Shown: positions 35,246 to 45,016, counted from the stretch's first letter. The stretch: 64,000 bases of DNA from UBA7359 sp964523895 (GCA_964523895.1 CAZGBJ010000009.1:1-64000); one strand, 5' to 3'. Notes: generated by a model from the sequence alone, not told the origin. Program-made: numbers and translations.

Positions 35246-36748
35246 ATGAGCTTATTACCAGAAAATATATTTGCACGACGATTTTTTGCACTTATAGCAG
35301 GAGGCGTCGTTCCCTTTGCTTTTGCCCCATATAATTTTTATTTTATAAGCATCCTTTCTTTAAGTGCGCTTTTTTATATTTGGCACGAAACCGAATCAAA
35401 TCGCGAAATATTTATTCTAGGCTACCTATTTGGATTCGCCATGTTTGGCATTGGCGTTAATTGGCTACATATCAGCATTAATCTTTTTGGTGGCATGAAT
35501 ATCATTGGTGCATTTTTCTTTACCTATTTACTGATCGCTTTTATCTCACTCTATCCTGCGCTGTGTGGTTATCTCGCTACTCGATTTTTCAAAGATTTTT
35601 ACTTTATTGCTATTCCCGCTTTATGGCTACTTACTGAATGGTGTCGTGGATGGATATTAACCGGATTTCCGTGGTTAAACATCGGCACAAGTCAAACTGA
35701 TAGTATCTTTGTCAGCTTTGTACCTGTCATAGGTGACTACGGCTTAAGTTTTATTGTTTGCTTTTTTGCCATAGCAATAACAATACTAATCACGGGAGAC
35801 TTAAAGCAACGCATCAGCGCTATTATTGTAATCAGCCTGATTTCAGTATCTTCTATCATATTAGATGGTATCAACTGGACAGATGAAAATGGTGAAGAAC
35901 TTAATATTACTTTGGTCCAGGGCGCAATAGCGCAGAAGGTAAAGTGGCAACCGGAATATCGGGAAAAAACCTACGAAATATATTCCGGTTTAACTAAGCC
36001 TTATTGGTCGTCCGACCTGATTATTTGGCCGGAAACGGCAATACCTTCGTATTATCATCTTGCTGACGATTTCATAAATCCAATAACACAAAAACGACAA
36101 ATTAATACCCTGTTTATGAGCGGCATAGTAAATAAAGATCAATCTGCCGATGAATACTTTAATAGTATTTTGCTGATGGACAATGAACATCGATTCTATG
36201 ACAAACATCACCTTGTTCCTTTTGGTGAATACCTGCCCTTTAAATCATTGCTTAGCGAATTTTTACGCTTCCTGAAAATTCCAATGTCTGATTTTTCAGC
36301 CGGGGATAGCAAACAAAAAATACTTAAAACAGATAAAGCTGTTTTTGGCATGAGTATTTGCTATGAAGATGCATATGGTTCCGAGATTAGACAGTCTCTC
36401 CCAAATGCCAATATATTAATTAACGTCAGCAATGATGCCTGGTTTGGTGACTCTATGGCGCCGCATCAACATCTACAAATTTCAAGAATGCGTGCTATCG
36501 AGAATGGTCGTTATTTATTACGTTCTACGAATACTGGTATTTCTGCTGTGATTGATAACAAAGGAAAACTTGTTGCGCAATCTCCTCAATTTAAACCTCA
36601 TGCATTACATGCAACAGCAAAATTATTTATTGGCGAAACGCCATTTAGCCGATATGGGAATTGTTTTATTCTAAGTCTTAGCTTTTTAATTCTATTATTA
36701 AGCTTTGTTTTACAACATAAAGCTAATAATAGAATTAAGAATCAATAG
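35246..36748 (+). CDS. lnt: Apolipoprotein N-acyltransferase Lnt
   Basis: 500 residues. An N-terminal multi-helix region is followed by a nitrilase-like periplasmic domain with the catalytic Glu in IIWPETAIPSY, Lys in DKHHLVPFGEYLPF and Cys in MSICYEDAYG. It N-acylates lipoproteins at the outer face of the inner membrane. It overlaps the convergent antiporter gene by 14 bases, and its last codons form part of a long hairpin at 36686-36738. Confidence 0.96.
   Translation: MSLLPENIFARRFFALIAGGVVPFAFAPYNFYFISILSLSALFYIWHETESNREIFILGYLFGFAMFGIGVNWLHISINLFGGMNIIGAFFFTYLLIAFISLYPALCGYLATRFFKDFYFIAIPALWLLTEWCRGWILTGFPWLNIGTSQTDSIFVSFVPVIGDYGLSFIVCFFAIAITILITGDLKQRISAIIVISLISVSSIILDGINWTDENGEELNITLVQGAIAQKVKWQPEYREKTYEIYSGLTKPYWSSDLIIWPETAIPSYYHLADDFINPITQKRQINTLFMSGIVNKDQSADEYFNSILLMDNEHRFYDKHHLVPFGEYLPFKSLLSEFLRFLKIPMSDFSAGDSKQKILKTDKAVFGMSICYEDAYGSEIRQSLPNANILINVSNDAWFGDSMAPHQHLQISRMRAIENGRYLLRSTNTGISAVIDNKGKLVAQSPQFKPHALHATAKLFIGETPFSRYGNCFILSLSFLILLLSFVLQHKANNRIKNQ
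36686..36738. terminator. Long coding-embedded hairpin at the lnt/antiporter junction
   Basis: The arm at 36686-36706 (TTAATTCTATTATTA, one extra A, GCTTT) pairs with 36719-36738 (AAAGC TAATAATAGAATTAA): 20 pairs with one bulged base and a 12-base loop. It overlaps the 3' ends of two convergent genes and may stop or protect both mRNAs. Confidence 0.6.
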
Positions 36749-39170
36749 ATTTTCTTGCTGAACTTATTTGTTCAAGACGCGCTTTTAATTCAGGATCTTT
36801 GTCGGCATGAGACAATACATCTTTGCGACTTAGACGTAATAATGTCGTTGGTTTTATAGACTTAACATTTGCTGTTCTGACTTGTGTATCAAGCAAAGCC
36901 ATTTCACCAAAGAAATCACCATCTCTAAGTTCAGTAATAGGTTCGTCTTCGTGTCCATCCTTATAAACAGAAACCAGACCGTGTGTAATGATGTAAAGTG
37001 AATCGCCCTTTTCTCCTTCGCCAATCACTATATCTCCCGATAAAAAAGTCATGGCTTTAGCATGTTTGGATAGACGCTCTAGTAAATCATCTGACAAGCC
37101 ATTTAATAATGGAACCATACCAATCAGTTCTTGCGGTTTTAGCTTAGGTGCAGGATCTGATATGGGTTGTAACTCATCAATCGCTTTATGTATACGTCGT
37201 TCAATATTGGTAAACACTTTGGAGCCAATTTCACCATGATGCTCAGCTTCTTCAATAAAGTATTCTGCCGCAACTAGTGCAACCTTGGCAAAAAGACGCG
37301 TTTCAAAACGTATAAAAAACTCCGGGAAATCAACCGCTACCTTTTCCAAACGTAGCTTTCTTCGGACAGAATGATGTTTATATTTATCAATAACATCTTG
37401 TTTAGGATTCTCTTCGAAATCATCTATCTTTTGTAACTGCTCAATCACTTTCTCACATATCAATATGCCAGCAATATCACGTTGCAGACTTTGAGAAAAA
37501 CGAAGATATTGATAACGTGCCATTAGCCCTGCTGCCCAATCATGTTCACGTAACTGTTTTATTAATGCCGTTTCAAGCCTGACGAAGGGATTCGATTTTT
37601 CTTCTTTTTGACCATCGTCTGCGATTTCATCTGACAATAATTCTCGATCACGCAGCAACGCATTCTTAATGTTCATATAAGTGTAGTACTGCAGAAAACC
37701 AATATCATAAAGATGCTTCAACTCCTGCATTTCTATACGTAATGCAGTGATATAAACATGGCGCTGCTCAATCGAGCTATCAGATGCTTCTTCATCAAGA
37801 TAAAACACTTGTTGTGTTTTTTTCTGAATTAGCTGTTGTGTACTTCGGGATATTAAATCCGCACTATGAAATGAATCCAGTATATTTTCAGCGTATTGTT
37901 GTGACTGGATCAAACCATGTTTTAATTCGGCTACTTCTTCATTGGTAAATTTATCGAAACCCAATTTCTTCATAAGCGGTCTGATTGTCGATGCATTGAC
38001 AAGCAAGGAAAATAAAACTACTCCCAAAGTTATATAAAGAATCGATTCACGACCTGGCATGTCGACAGGAATTGAAAGTACGATGGCTATAGCGAGTCCG
38101 CCTTTTAAACCTCCCCACCACATGATATGGCGTTCTCCCATAGAGACATTTGGTAATTTAAACATCTTTATCGTCGCAGGGACCATACTATAAACACCTG
38201 CTGCCCTTGCAAATAACACCAAAGCAATTGCAATGAGAATACTATCAAGATGCGAATATAACTTGGATAGGTCAAGAGAAATGCCAACCAAAAGAAACAA
38301 CAATGAGTTACAAATAAGTGCGATCACATCCCAGGTTTCATCAACTGATTCACGTTCACTTTGAGGTATACGACTTACACCCAATATTCCCAACGCTATT
38401 GCTGCAGCAACAACAGCCATTACACCAGACACATGAAAGATATGTTCAGCAATAGCAAAACTGCTATAGGCTAATACAATAGACATGATCATATAAGAAC
38501 TCACGCCTGCACGAATTCGATACAGTAATTCACTAAGTACTACACCAATGATTGCACCGACAAACAAACCACCGATAAACACGCGAAAGAATTCCAATAC
38601 TGCATGACCCGCTTCTGAAGCACCGAAATGTTCGGTAATCGCCAAACCAAGAATGATGTTGAAAAATACTATTGCCGTTGCATCATTTAATAAGGACTCC
38701 CCCTCAACCAGTATAGTTAATCGTTGTGGTGCACCAAGTTCTTTGAATAAGGCAATCACCGCCACTGGATCAGTCGCCGAAATCAAGGCTCCGAATAACA
38801 GAGCATGAAAAATATTAAAATCCTGAATCAGCCAAAGACCCACACCAATCAATCCTGCGGAAATCAACATGGCGGGAATAGCCAATACCAGGATCGGAAC
38901 AATATCTTTCATTAATAAACGCGCATCCATATTGATTGCAGATTCAAATATCAATGCAGGGAGAAACAAGAACAACACCAGATCAGGTGTTAATTGAAAT
39001 TGAAGAAGCACCTCAAACTCATGATTATGTCGTGCTATTAAACCGAGAATAATGCCCAGAATTACCAGAAAAACGGTATAAGGAATCGGTATGTTTTTGC
39101 AAATGGCCGCTGCTATCATAGCAACGGACAGAAGACCCATTACAACTAAAATAAGTTCTGATAATGGCAT
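36735..39170 (-). CDS. NhaP-type Na+(K+)/H+ antiporter with cyclic-nucleotide-binding tail
   Basis: 811 residues. Twelve or so helices fill the first 410 residues, with FGALISATDPVAVIALFKE and EGESLLNDATAIVFF, the ion-binding signature of the CPA1/NhaP family. A long cytosolic helical region follows. Residues about 670-800 form a cyclic-nucleotide-binding domain: GEKGDSLYIITHG and FGEMALLDTQVRTANV, the phosphate-binding cassette with its Arg. Ligand-gated cation exchange is likely; cAMP or c-di-AMP cannot be separated from sequence alone. Confidence 0.92.
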   Translation of the reverse strand: MPLSELILVVMGLLSVAMIAAAICKNIPIPYTVFLVILGIILGLIARHNHEFEVLLQFQLTPDLVLFLFLPALIFESAINMDARLLMKDIVPILVLAIPAMLISAGLIGVGLWLIQDFNIFHALLFGALISATDPVAVIALFKELGAPQRLTILVEGESLLNDATAIVFFNIILGLAITEHFGASEAGHAVLEFFRVFIGGLFVGAIIGVVLSELLYRIRAGVSSYMIMSIVLAYSSFAIAEHIFHVSGVMAVVAAAIALGILGVSRIPQSERESVDETWDVIALICNSLLFLLVGISLDLSKLYSHLDSILIAIALVLFARAAGVYSMVPATIKMFKLPNVSMGERHIMWWGGLKGGLAIAIVLSIPVDMPGRESILYITLGVVLFSLLVNASTIRPLMKKLGFDKFTNEEVAELKHGLIQSQQYAENILDSFHSADLISRSTQQLIQKKTQQVFYLDEEASDSSIEQRHVYITALRIEMQELKHLYDIGFLQYYTYMNIKNALLRDRELLSDEIADDGQKEEKSNPFVRLETALIKQLREHDWAAGLMARYQYLRFSQSLQRDIAGILICEKVIEQLQKIDDFEENPKQDVIDKYKHHSVRRKLRLEKVAVDFPEFFIRFETRLFAKVALVAAEYFIEEAEHHGEIGSKVFTNIERRIHKAIDELQPISDPAPKLKPQELIGMVPLLNGLSDDLLERLSKHAKAMTFLSGDIVIGEGEKGDSLYIITHGLVSVYKDGHEDEPITELRDGDFFGEMALLDTQVRTANVKSIKPTTLLRLSRKDVLSHADKDPELKARLEQISSARKSIDS

Positions 39171-39263
39171 AACAATTCCTCTTAAGAGGCTATTCGGTAA
39201 TAATGAATAACTTACTACTAATGTATATCAAGTTTCAACAATGCGCAAAATCTAGTTTATCTA

Positions 39264-40181
39264 TTATAAAAGTGCATTTTCTTTCTTTGAAAGAAAATCA
39301 AGAACAATAACTGCCAGCAAACCAATAAGCATCATAATGAGTGAGTATAGAATCTGATTAGTGAAAGCTTCAGGCATAATCGGCACAGATGAAATAAGCC
39401 TCTCTTTATTTCGAACAACTTCATATAAACGGGTCTGGAAAGGCCAAATAACATATAAAGAGGCAATTAATATTCCGGTAATAAAGAGAATGGTCTGTTG
39501 ATAAAAACGTTTTAATAAATATGACAGTAAGCGACTGAATAAGACAACACCCGTCACTATGCCAAATATAAATGGCAATATAATCGAAAAATCTAAATAA
39601 CCTATTGCATTAAAGATGTAAGCATACTTCTTCATCATCAATAAAATAAATGAACCTGATATTCCTGGAAGGATCATGGCTGAAATGGCTATTGCGCCGC
39701 ATAGAAAGATAAACCAGGCATCATCTGGTGTTGTTGCGGGCACCATTGTTACGACAAAGCCTCCAAACAAAATACCAAATAATAGAAATAGAACTCGTCT
39801 TAACAACAAGTCCATGCCTAAATGTCGAAACAACATAACAATGGATCCCAATACTAGTCCGAAAAACAAACCATAAATAATTTCCGGCTGGGTACGGATT
39901 AATGTTGGTAATGAAATAACTCGAGTAAAAAATAGTAAGGCGGCAACAATACCAATGCCCAATGGAATTAAAAACCCGAAGTGTGGACGATTAATCATGC
40001 CTTTTACGTTGAATGAAATGATCATTCTCAACCATTCACTATCAAACGATTTAATTGCATTGATTAATTGCGAATATATGCCAAGTATAAAAGCCATCGT
40101 GCCACCACTCACGCCTGGCACAACATCAGCAGAACCAACACAAAAGCCTTTACCAATTAACTTTAATCTGGAAATTAACAT
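39264..40181 (-). CDS. DUF368 membrane protein
   Basis: 305 residues, about nine hydrophobic segments. GSADVVPGVSGGTMAFILGIY and ILPGISGSFILLMM are the paired PGxSGG/S motifs of DUF368, a family studied for undecaprenyl-phosphate flipping (PopT-like proteins). It probably recycles a lipid carrier. Thirteen bases downstream of hemE, same strand. Confidence 0.9.
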   Translation of the reverse strand: MLISRLKLIGKGFCVGSADVVPGVSGGTMAFILGIYSQLINAIKSFDSEWLRMIISFNVKGMINRPHFGFLIPLGIGIVAALLFFTRVISLPTLIRTQPEIIYGLFFGLVLGSIVMLFRHLGMDLLLRRVLFLLFGILFGGFVVTMVPATTPDDAWFIFLCGAIAISAMILPGISGSFILLMMKKYAYIFNAIGYLDFSIILPFIFGIVTGVVLFSRLLSYLLKRFYQQTILFITGILIASLYVIWPFQTRLYEVVRNKERLISSVPIMPEAFTNQILYSLIMMLIGLLAVIVLDFLSKKENALL

Positions 40182-40194
40182 TACACGAAAATAA

Positions 40195-41250
40195 TTACTT
40201 ACTTAAATCATGAACCGCATTGATAAATGCGCCCGCATTTTCAGGATCTATATCTGGCGTTATACCATGACCCAGATTAAACACATGTCCAGGTCCTCTG
40301 CCAAAACCATCGAGAATCGTTTTCACTTCTTTACGAATTACTTCAGGGTTAGTTTTTAGAATAGCGGGATCCATATTGCCCTGTAATGCAACACGATCAC
40401 CAATGTTCTCTCGAACTTGGCCAATATCCTGTGTCCAGTCCAGACCCACTGCATCACAACCTGTCTCTGCAATCGTTTCAAGCCACAAGCCCGCACCTTT
40501 AGTAAACAAAATTACCGGGATTTTATTTCCTTCATATTCGCGTTCTAATCCATCAAGAATTTGTTGCATGTAGGCAAGAGAAAATGCTTGATAAGCAGGC
40601 GTTGATAATGCTCCGCCCCAGGTATCAAAGATCTGTATCACTTGTGCACCTGCTCTTATTTGCGCATTTAAATAAAGTGTTACGGCTTTTGCTACATGAT
40701 TAAGCAAGAGATGTAGACTTTCAGGCTCCTGATATAACATCGTTTTAACTTTGCCAAAATCTTTACTCGAGCCGCCTTCGATCATATACGTTGCCAGAGT
40801 CCATGGACTTCCGGCAAAACCTATCAACGGTACACAACCATCAAGCTCATTGCGTATTAAACGAACCGCATCCATGACATAACCTAGATCGTCTTCCGGA
40901 TCCGGCATGGGTAGTTTCTTAATATCGGCAAGAGATGCAATTGGCTTATCAAATTTTGGCCCAACAGATTCAATTAGCTTTAAACCCAAACCCATAGCAT
41001 CAGGAATAGTTAAAATGTCAGAAAACAAAATTGCCGCATCTAATGGATAGCGATCCAGTGGCTGCAAGGTGACCTCACAGGCCAGATCGGGCGTTTGGCA
41101 TAAAGTAACAAAATCACCTGCCTTTTCCCGAGTCGCTCGATATTCAGGTAAGTAACGCCCCGCCTGGCGCATCATCCACACTGGTGTCATATCAACAGCT
41201 TGTCGAAATAAGGCTCTAATCAAACGATCATTTTTTAATTCAGTCGGCAT
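40195..41250 (-). CDS. hemE: Uroporphyrinogen decarboxylase HemE
   Basis: 351 residues. Converts uroporphyrinogen III to coproporphyrinogen III in heme synthesis. PVWMMRQAGRYLPEYR near the N-terminus contains the substrate-carboxylate Arg residues; FSDILTIPDAMGLGL and GFAGSPWTLATYMIEGGSSK are family motifs, and the C-terminus has FNLGHGITPDIDPENA. Full length. Confidence 0.97.
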   Translation of the reverse strand: MPTELKNDRLIRALFRQAVDMTPVWMMRQAGRYLPEYRATREKAGDFVTLCQTPDLACEVTLQPLDRYPLDAAILFSDILTIPDAMGLGLKLIESVGPKFDKPIASLADIKKLPMPDPEDDLGYVMDAVRLIRNELDGCVPLIGFAGSPWTLATYMIEGGSSKDFGKVKTMLYQEPESLHLLLNHVAKAVTLYLNAQIRAGAQVIQIFDTWGGALSTPAYQAFSLAYMQQILDGLEREYEGNKIPVILFTKGAGLWLETIAETGCDAVGLDWTQDIGQVRENIGDRVALQGNMDPAILKTNPEVIRKEVKTILDGFGRGPGHVFNLGHGITPDIDPENAGAFINAVHDLSK

Positions 41251-41439
41251 ACAAACTAACTTTTTGTTTTTATTAAGGAAATGATACTAAAATACGCGAC
41301 TAAATTCACTTTAATTAAACCTGATAAATTAGTAGCTTTAAAACAAATGAAAATATACTCTTAAAAGTTCTATATCAATGGTCATGACAATTAATCTGGA
41401 CCTTCAAACATTTTATTGACCATAACCAGGAGCAAACAA

Positions 41440-41790
41440 ATGATCATACCCGTTAGTGAACTCATTGCAGCGGCTAAATCGCAATGTAATTGTGTTGACC
41501 AGCTTGCGGCAAAATTATTTTTTGATCGACACGATGATGCCATTATTATTGATGTACGCGAGCCCAATGAAGCCGAAGAATCAAGTTTAATTGACTCAAC
41601 TAATATTCCTCGGGGACTATTGGAAATGAAGATTACCGATATTTGTAGTGACCATAACACACCTATATTGATTCATTGTGGTGCTGGAGGACGCGCTTCA
41701 TTATCAGCATCAACATTACAAATGATGGGTTACGCAAACGTCCATGTTATTGATGCCAAATTTGATGAAATAAAACATGTATTTGGTTAA
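41440..41790 (+). CDS. Rhodanese-domain sulfurtransferase
   Basis: About 116 residues, one rhodanese domain. IIDVREPNEAEES is the conserved first motif and ILIHCGAGGRASLSA the active-site loop with catalytic Cys. I chose ATG 41440, which has AGGAG seven bases ahead, over a TTG at 41416. It is convergent with yqeC, 14 bases apart. It may supply sulfane sulfur or selenium; its neighbour is a selenium-related gene. Confidence 0.9.
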   Translation: MIIPVSELIAAAKSQCNCVDQLAAKLFFDRHDDAIIIDVREPNEAEESSLIDSTNIPRGLLEMKITDICSDHNTPILIHCGAGGRASLSASTLQMMGYANVHVIDAKFDEIKHVFG

Positions 41791-41804
41791 TGACAGATAA
41801 TAAT

Positions 41805-42554
41805 TTATCGCGATACCACATCAACAATGGCTTGTTCCTTCTTCATCGATGCGAGCACGACTGTATCAAACCGCTCTGTTAATTGTAGTGCTTTATTCGC
41901 AGCTTCTCTGGCAAGTTTCTCTAGTTCACTATCATCAACCATATTGATCAAGGGAATGACTTTTGCAGAACCTGTATTTTTTAATGACCCTGTAGGTGAA
42001 GCCAATAAACGAGCTATATATTCAGGTTTAATTTCATCGCCTTCATTTAATCCAGTAAGCTTTGTAATTTGATCGACACGATGAGCTATTTCATCGGTTA
42101 GTGGCAAACCGATAACTTTTGCAGAAAGGATAGGAATAACCGTCGTAGTACTATCAGGAATGGGGGGTTCATGTTCAGCTGGAGCTTTTACAAAACGACC
42201 ACGCGCACCATCAGCCTTAATAAGCATCAGATTAAAATTTCCAGTGTCCTTAAAATCTTGTATTAATTCTGGGCTAACGCCTGCACGTCTTCCAAATCGT
42301 TCAGAAGGTTTTGCAAATGCAATCGATTTTGAATCATTGTCATTCTTTATAGCAATAAGTAGATCACTTTCAGCACCAATGTAATTGGTTGCCTTTAATG
42401 ACTTGGGGAAATATTCAATATGTGCCGTTGCTGTTATGCCGACCCGTCCAGAATGCGCCTCGGCCAAACGGAACATCGTCGTTTTTTTACCACCTGCACC
42501 AACGCAACAAACAATACCGCTGTGTGCATTAAAAATATCAAGTAGTTCTACCAC
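41805..42554 (-). CDS. yqeC: YqeC-family selenium-dependent hydroxylase accessory protein
   Basis: 249 residues. The P-loop-like GAGGKKTTM at residues 20-28 and the later LIKADGARGRFVKAPAEHEP define the YqeC family, linked to maturation of selenium-dependent molybdenum hydroxylases. No such hydroxylase lies in this window. Start overlaps mddA by 7 bases, so the two are probably coupled. Confidence 0.85.
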   Translation of the reverse strand: MVELLDIFNAHSGIVCCVGAGGKKTTMFRLAEAHSGRVGITATAHIEYFPKSLKATNYIGAESDLLIAIKNDNDSKSIAFAKPSERFGRRAGVSPELIQDFKDTGNFNLMLIKADGARGRFVKAPAEHEPPIPDSTTTVIPILSAKVIGLPLTDEIAHRVDQITKLTGLNEGDEIKPEYIARLLASPTGSLKNTGSAKVIPLINMVDDSELEKLAREAANKALQLTERFDTVVLASMKKEQAIVDVVSR

Positions 42555-43273
42555 TTAAATGGAAACAACATTGGCACTTTTTTCTGATAGTTTTTATAAA
42601 CATCGCCAAAAAGGCTAACCAGATCGTGTTCTTCAAATTGTAAAGCGATAAAGATATAAATCGTTGTTACGGCCGCAAATAACAAATGGCCTGCGGTCAT
42701 TGTTGGCGTTGCCCAAAACGCAATAATAAAACCCAGCATGATCGGGTGGCGACACAAGTTATACAAACCGACTATTCTAAAATCCAATTCACTATAATCC
42801 TGTCCTTTAAAATTTAAATAAACTTGACGCAAGCCGAATAAATCAAAATGATTAATCATAAAAGTAGACAACAACACGAATAACCATCCGAGCCAAAATG
42901 TTCCCGTTAAAATCATGCTGCCAATAGATGATTCAACATGCCAAATAACATCTGGCATTGGTTGCCAACAATAGTAAAGTAAAAACAATAGCAGACTAGA
43001 CAACAAAACATAGGTACTACGTTCGATAACGGCAGGAACAAATTTCGTAAACCACTGTTTAAATGCCGGTCGCGCCATCACACTATGTTGAATGGCAAAC
43101 AATCCAAGCAGAACAACATTAATTATTATTGAAGGAATTAATGCGCCTGCTTCACCGCTATCGATCGACTTTGGAACCAGAATATTGCCCACAAAGCCTA
43201 TGGCATATAGAAAAGATAGAAAGAAAACAATATAACTCACTATGCCATATAAGCTTACAAGTGCCTTATTCAT
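42548..43273 (-). CDS. mddA: Methanethiol S-methyltransferase MddA-like
   Basis: 241 residues, about five helices. The C-terminal CRHPIMLGFIIAFWATPTMT and the ending LQFEEHDLVSLFG...YQKKVPML match MddA (NnrU/ICMT superfamily), which methylates methanethiol to dimethyl sulfide with SAM. May also methylate related thiols or selenols, which would fit its coupling to yqeC. 24 bases downstream of the LysR gene stop, same strand. Confidence 0.88.
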   Translation of the reverse strand: MNKALVSLYGIVSYIVFFLSFLYAIGFVGNILVPKSIDSGEAGALIPSIIINVVLLGLFAIQHSVMARPAFKQWFTKFVPAVIERSTYVLLSSLLLFLLYYCWQPMPDVIWHVESSIGSMILTGTFWLGWLFVLLSTFMINHFDLFGLRQVYLNFKGQDYSELDFRIVGLYNLCRHPIMLGFIIAFWATPTMTAGHLLFAAVTTIYIFIALQFEEHDLVSLFGDVYKNYQKKVPMLFPFKW

Positions 43274-43297
43274 AACTTCCTCCTATTCTTATTTTGC

Positions 43298-44212
43298 TTA
43301 ACAATTATTATCCTTTAAAATAGTACTAGCTGCCATTGCCTTGCCAGGTAAAACTTCAAGTAAATATTCAACCAGATAACGAACCCGCGTGGGTAGATGT
43401 CTCCTATTTGGATAGATGATCCAGGTTGCTGCATCATCAACTTCATAATCCTCCAGAACGACTTCAAGTTCCCCTGTTTTAAGATGCTCGTCGAAATAAT
43501 AATCAGAGAATCTCACAACACCCATTCCCTCTCGTGCAGCAGAAACAAGTGCGCGACCATTATTACTCGTCCAACTACCACGTACCTTCACTTCCTGAAT
43601 ACGATCCGGGTATTTAAAACGCCAGGACATTTCTGGAAACACCAAACAATTATGTATTCGAAGATCTTCCGGCGTCTTCGGTTTACCATGCTCTTTAAAA
43701 TAAGAAGGACTGGCACAGACCATCATACGACGTTGTTCAACCTTTCGTGCAATCAACGAACTATCATTAAGTGCGCTCATACGAATGGCAATATCAAAAC
43801 CTTCTTCGATAATATCAACTACTTGCATTGATGCTTCCAGGTTGACAGATACCTCAGGATATTTTTTAACGAACTTGGCTACAGCAGATGCAACATACCG
43901 TTCAGCATATTCGCCACCTGCTGTAATGCGCACTAAGCCCTTTGGCTTCTCCTGCAAATCGGCCATCTCAGATTCTAATGATTCAAGTTGGTCGAGTATC
44001 TCTCGGCTGCGTTCATAATACACCTGCCCCATCTCCGTCAGATGCACCTTACGGGTTGTTCTTTGTAATAAACGAATATCCAGTCGATCTTCAAGCCGTG
44101 CCACCTGACGACTAACAAACGAGGTCGAAACATTTAGCTGCCGGCCGGCCGCAGTAAAGCCACCCTGCTCAACAACTTCGACAAATTCCCGAAGACCTTC
44201 TTGCCCAATCAT
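43298..44212 (-). CDS. LysR-family transcriptional regulator
   Basis: 304 residues. N-terminal winged helix (FVEVVEQGGFTAAGRQLNVS, then SFVSRQVARLEDRLDIRLLQRTTR) and a periplasmic-binding-type effector domain. Divergent from a GST gene with 111 bases between, so it likely controls that gene. Effector unknown; an electrophile or thiol-reactive stress is a guess. Confidence 0.92.
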   Translation of the reverse strand: MIGQEGLREFVEVVEQGGFTAAGRQLNVSTSFVSRQVARLEDRLDIRLLQRTTRKVHLTEMGQVYYERSREILDQLESLESEMADLQEKPKGLVRITAGGEYAERYVASAVAKFVKKYPEVSVNLEASMQVVDIIEEGFDIAIRMSALNDSSLIARKVEQRRMMVCASPSYFKEHGKPKTPEDLRIHNCLVFPEMSWRFKYPDRIQEVKVRGSWTSNNGRALVSAAREGMGVVRFSDYYFDEHLKTGELEVVLEDYEVDDAATWIIYPNRRHLPTRVRYLVEYLLEVLPGKAMAASTILKDNNC

Positions 44213-44323
44213 TATTGTTCCTATGCAATAATCTATTAACTAAATACAATATTAATCTTTTTAATTCAATAATGTAAGCTTTTCTCCGAGCTTAAATTAA
44301 ACCAACAGAAGGAGATAATTAAG

Positions 44324-44938
44324 ATGATCAAACTACACAGATTTGCACTCTCAGGACATGCCCATCGTGCGGAATTGTTTCTATCATTATTAGGACTGGA
44401 TTATTCACTCGTCGATGTGGATTTGAAAAATGGCGAACAAAAAACCGACAAATTTTTAAAGATGAATCCCTTCGGACAAGTCCCCGTGCTTGATGATAAC
44501 GGTGTCATTATTTCTGACTCAAATGCCATTCTCATTTACCTGGCAAAAAAGTATGACGACGGTCACTGGCTACCTGAGGATCCTCTTGCTTCGGCCAAGA
44601 CACAACAATGGCTATCCATTGCTGCTGGACCAATATCATCAGGCCCGGCAACTGCGAGACTCATTACACTATTCGGTGCGAACTATAACGCCGATGAAGT
44701 TATTCAGCGTTCCAATGAATTACTTACCGTTATTGATTCTGAATTAAATGGTAACTCATTTCTGCTTGGTGACGGTCCTACCATCGCTGATGTCGCAGCA
44801 TATAGCTACATTGCACATGCCCCGGAAGGCAATGTTTCATTGGCGCCACATAAGAATATTCTTTCGTGGTTAAAACGCGTTGAATCATTAAAGGGATTCA
44901 TAGCAATGCAAAGTAGCAAGGTTGGTTTGGCTGCTTGA
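44324..44938 (+). CDS. Glutathione S-transferase
   Basis: 204 residues. N-terminal thioredoxin-like domain with the glutathione-binding NPFGQVPVLDDNGVIISDSNAI, and a helical C-terminal domain. GGAG lies ahead of the ATG. First gene divergent from LysR; an atypical tRNA-Cys starts seven bases after its stop, and a PNPO-like gene follows, so the three may form one transcript. Confidence 0.93.
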   Translation: MIKLHRFALSGHAHRAELFLSLLGLDYSLVDVDLKNGEQKTDKFLKMNPFGQVPVLDDNGVIISDSNAILIYLAKKYDDGHWLPEDPLASAKTQQWLSIAAGPISSGPATARLITLFGANYNADEVIQRSNELLTVIDSELNGNSFLLGDGPTIADVAAYSYIAHAPEGNVSLAPHKNILSWLKRVESLKGFIAMQSSKVGLAA

Positions 44939-44945
44939 TCAGTTT

Positions 44946-45016
44946 GGCTGGGTGGCAGATATATGCAACGGTGTGCAAAGCCGTTTATGTCGGTTCAACT
45001 CCGACCCCAGCCTCCA
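44946..45016 (+). tRNA. tRNA-Cys(GCA), 71 nt, with shortened D-loop
   Basis: Acceptor stem GGCTGGG (44946-44952) pairs perfectly with CCCAGCC (45006-45012), followed by T and an encoded CCA. T-arm GTCGG-TTCAACT-CCGAC is canonical. The anticodon arm is ACGGT-GTGCAAA-GCCGT with anticodon GCA. The D-arm is GCA-GATATA-TGC: its six-base loop lacks the GG pair that normally docks on the T-loop; usual bacterial tRNA-Cys has a nine-base loop there. Stem pair 31-39 is a T-G wobble and base 32 is G. Identity as tRNA-Cys-like is clear; function is uncertain. Confidence 0.85.
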
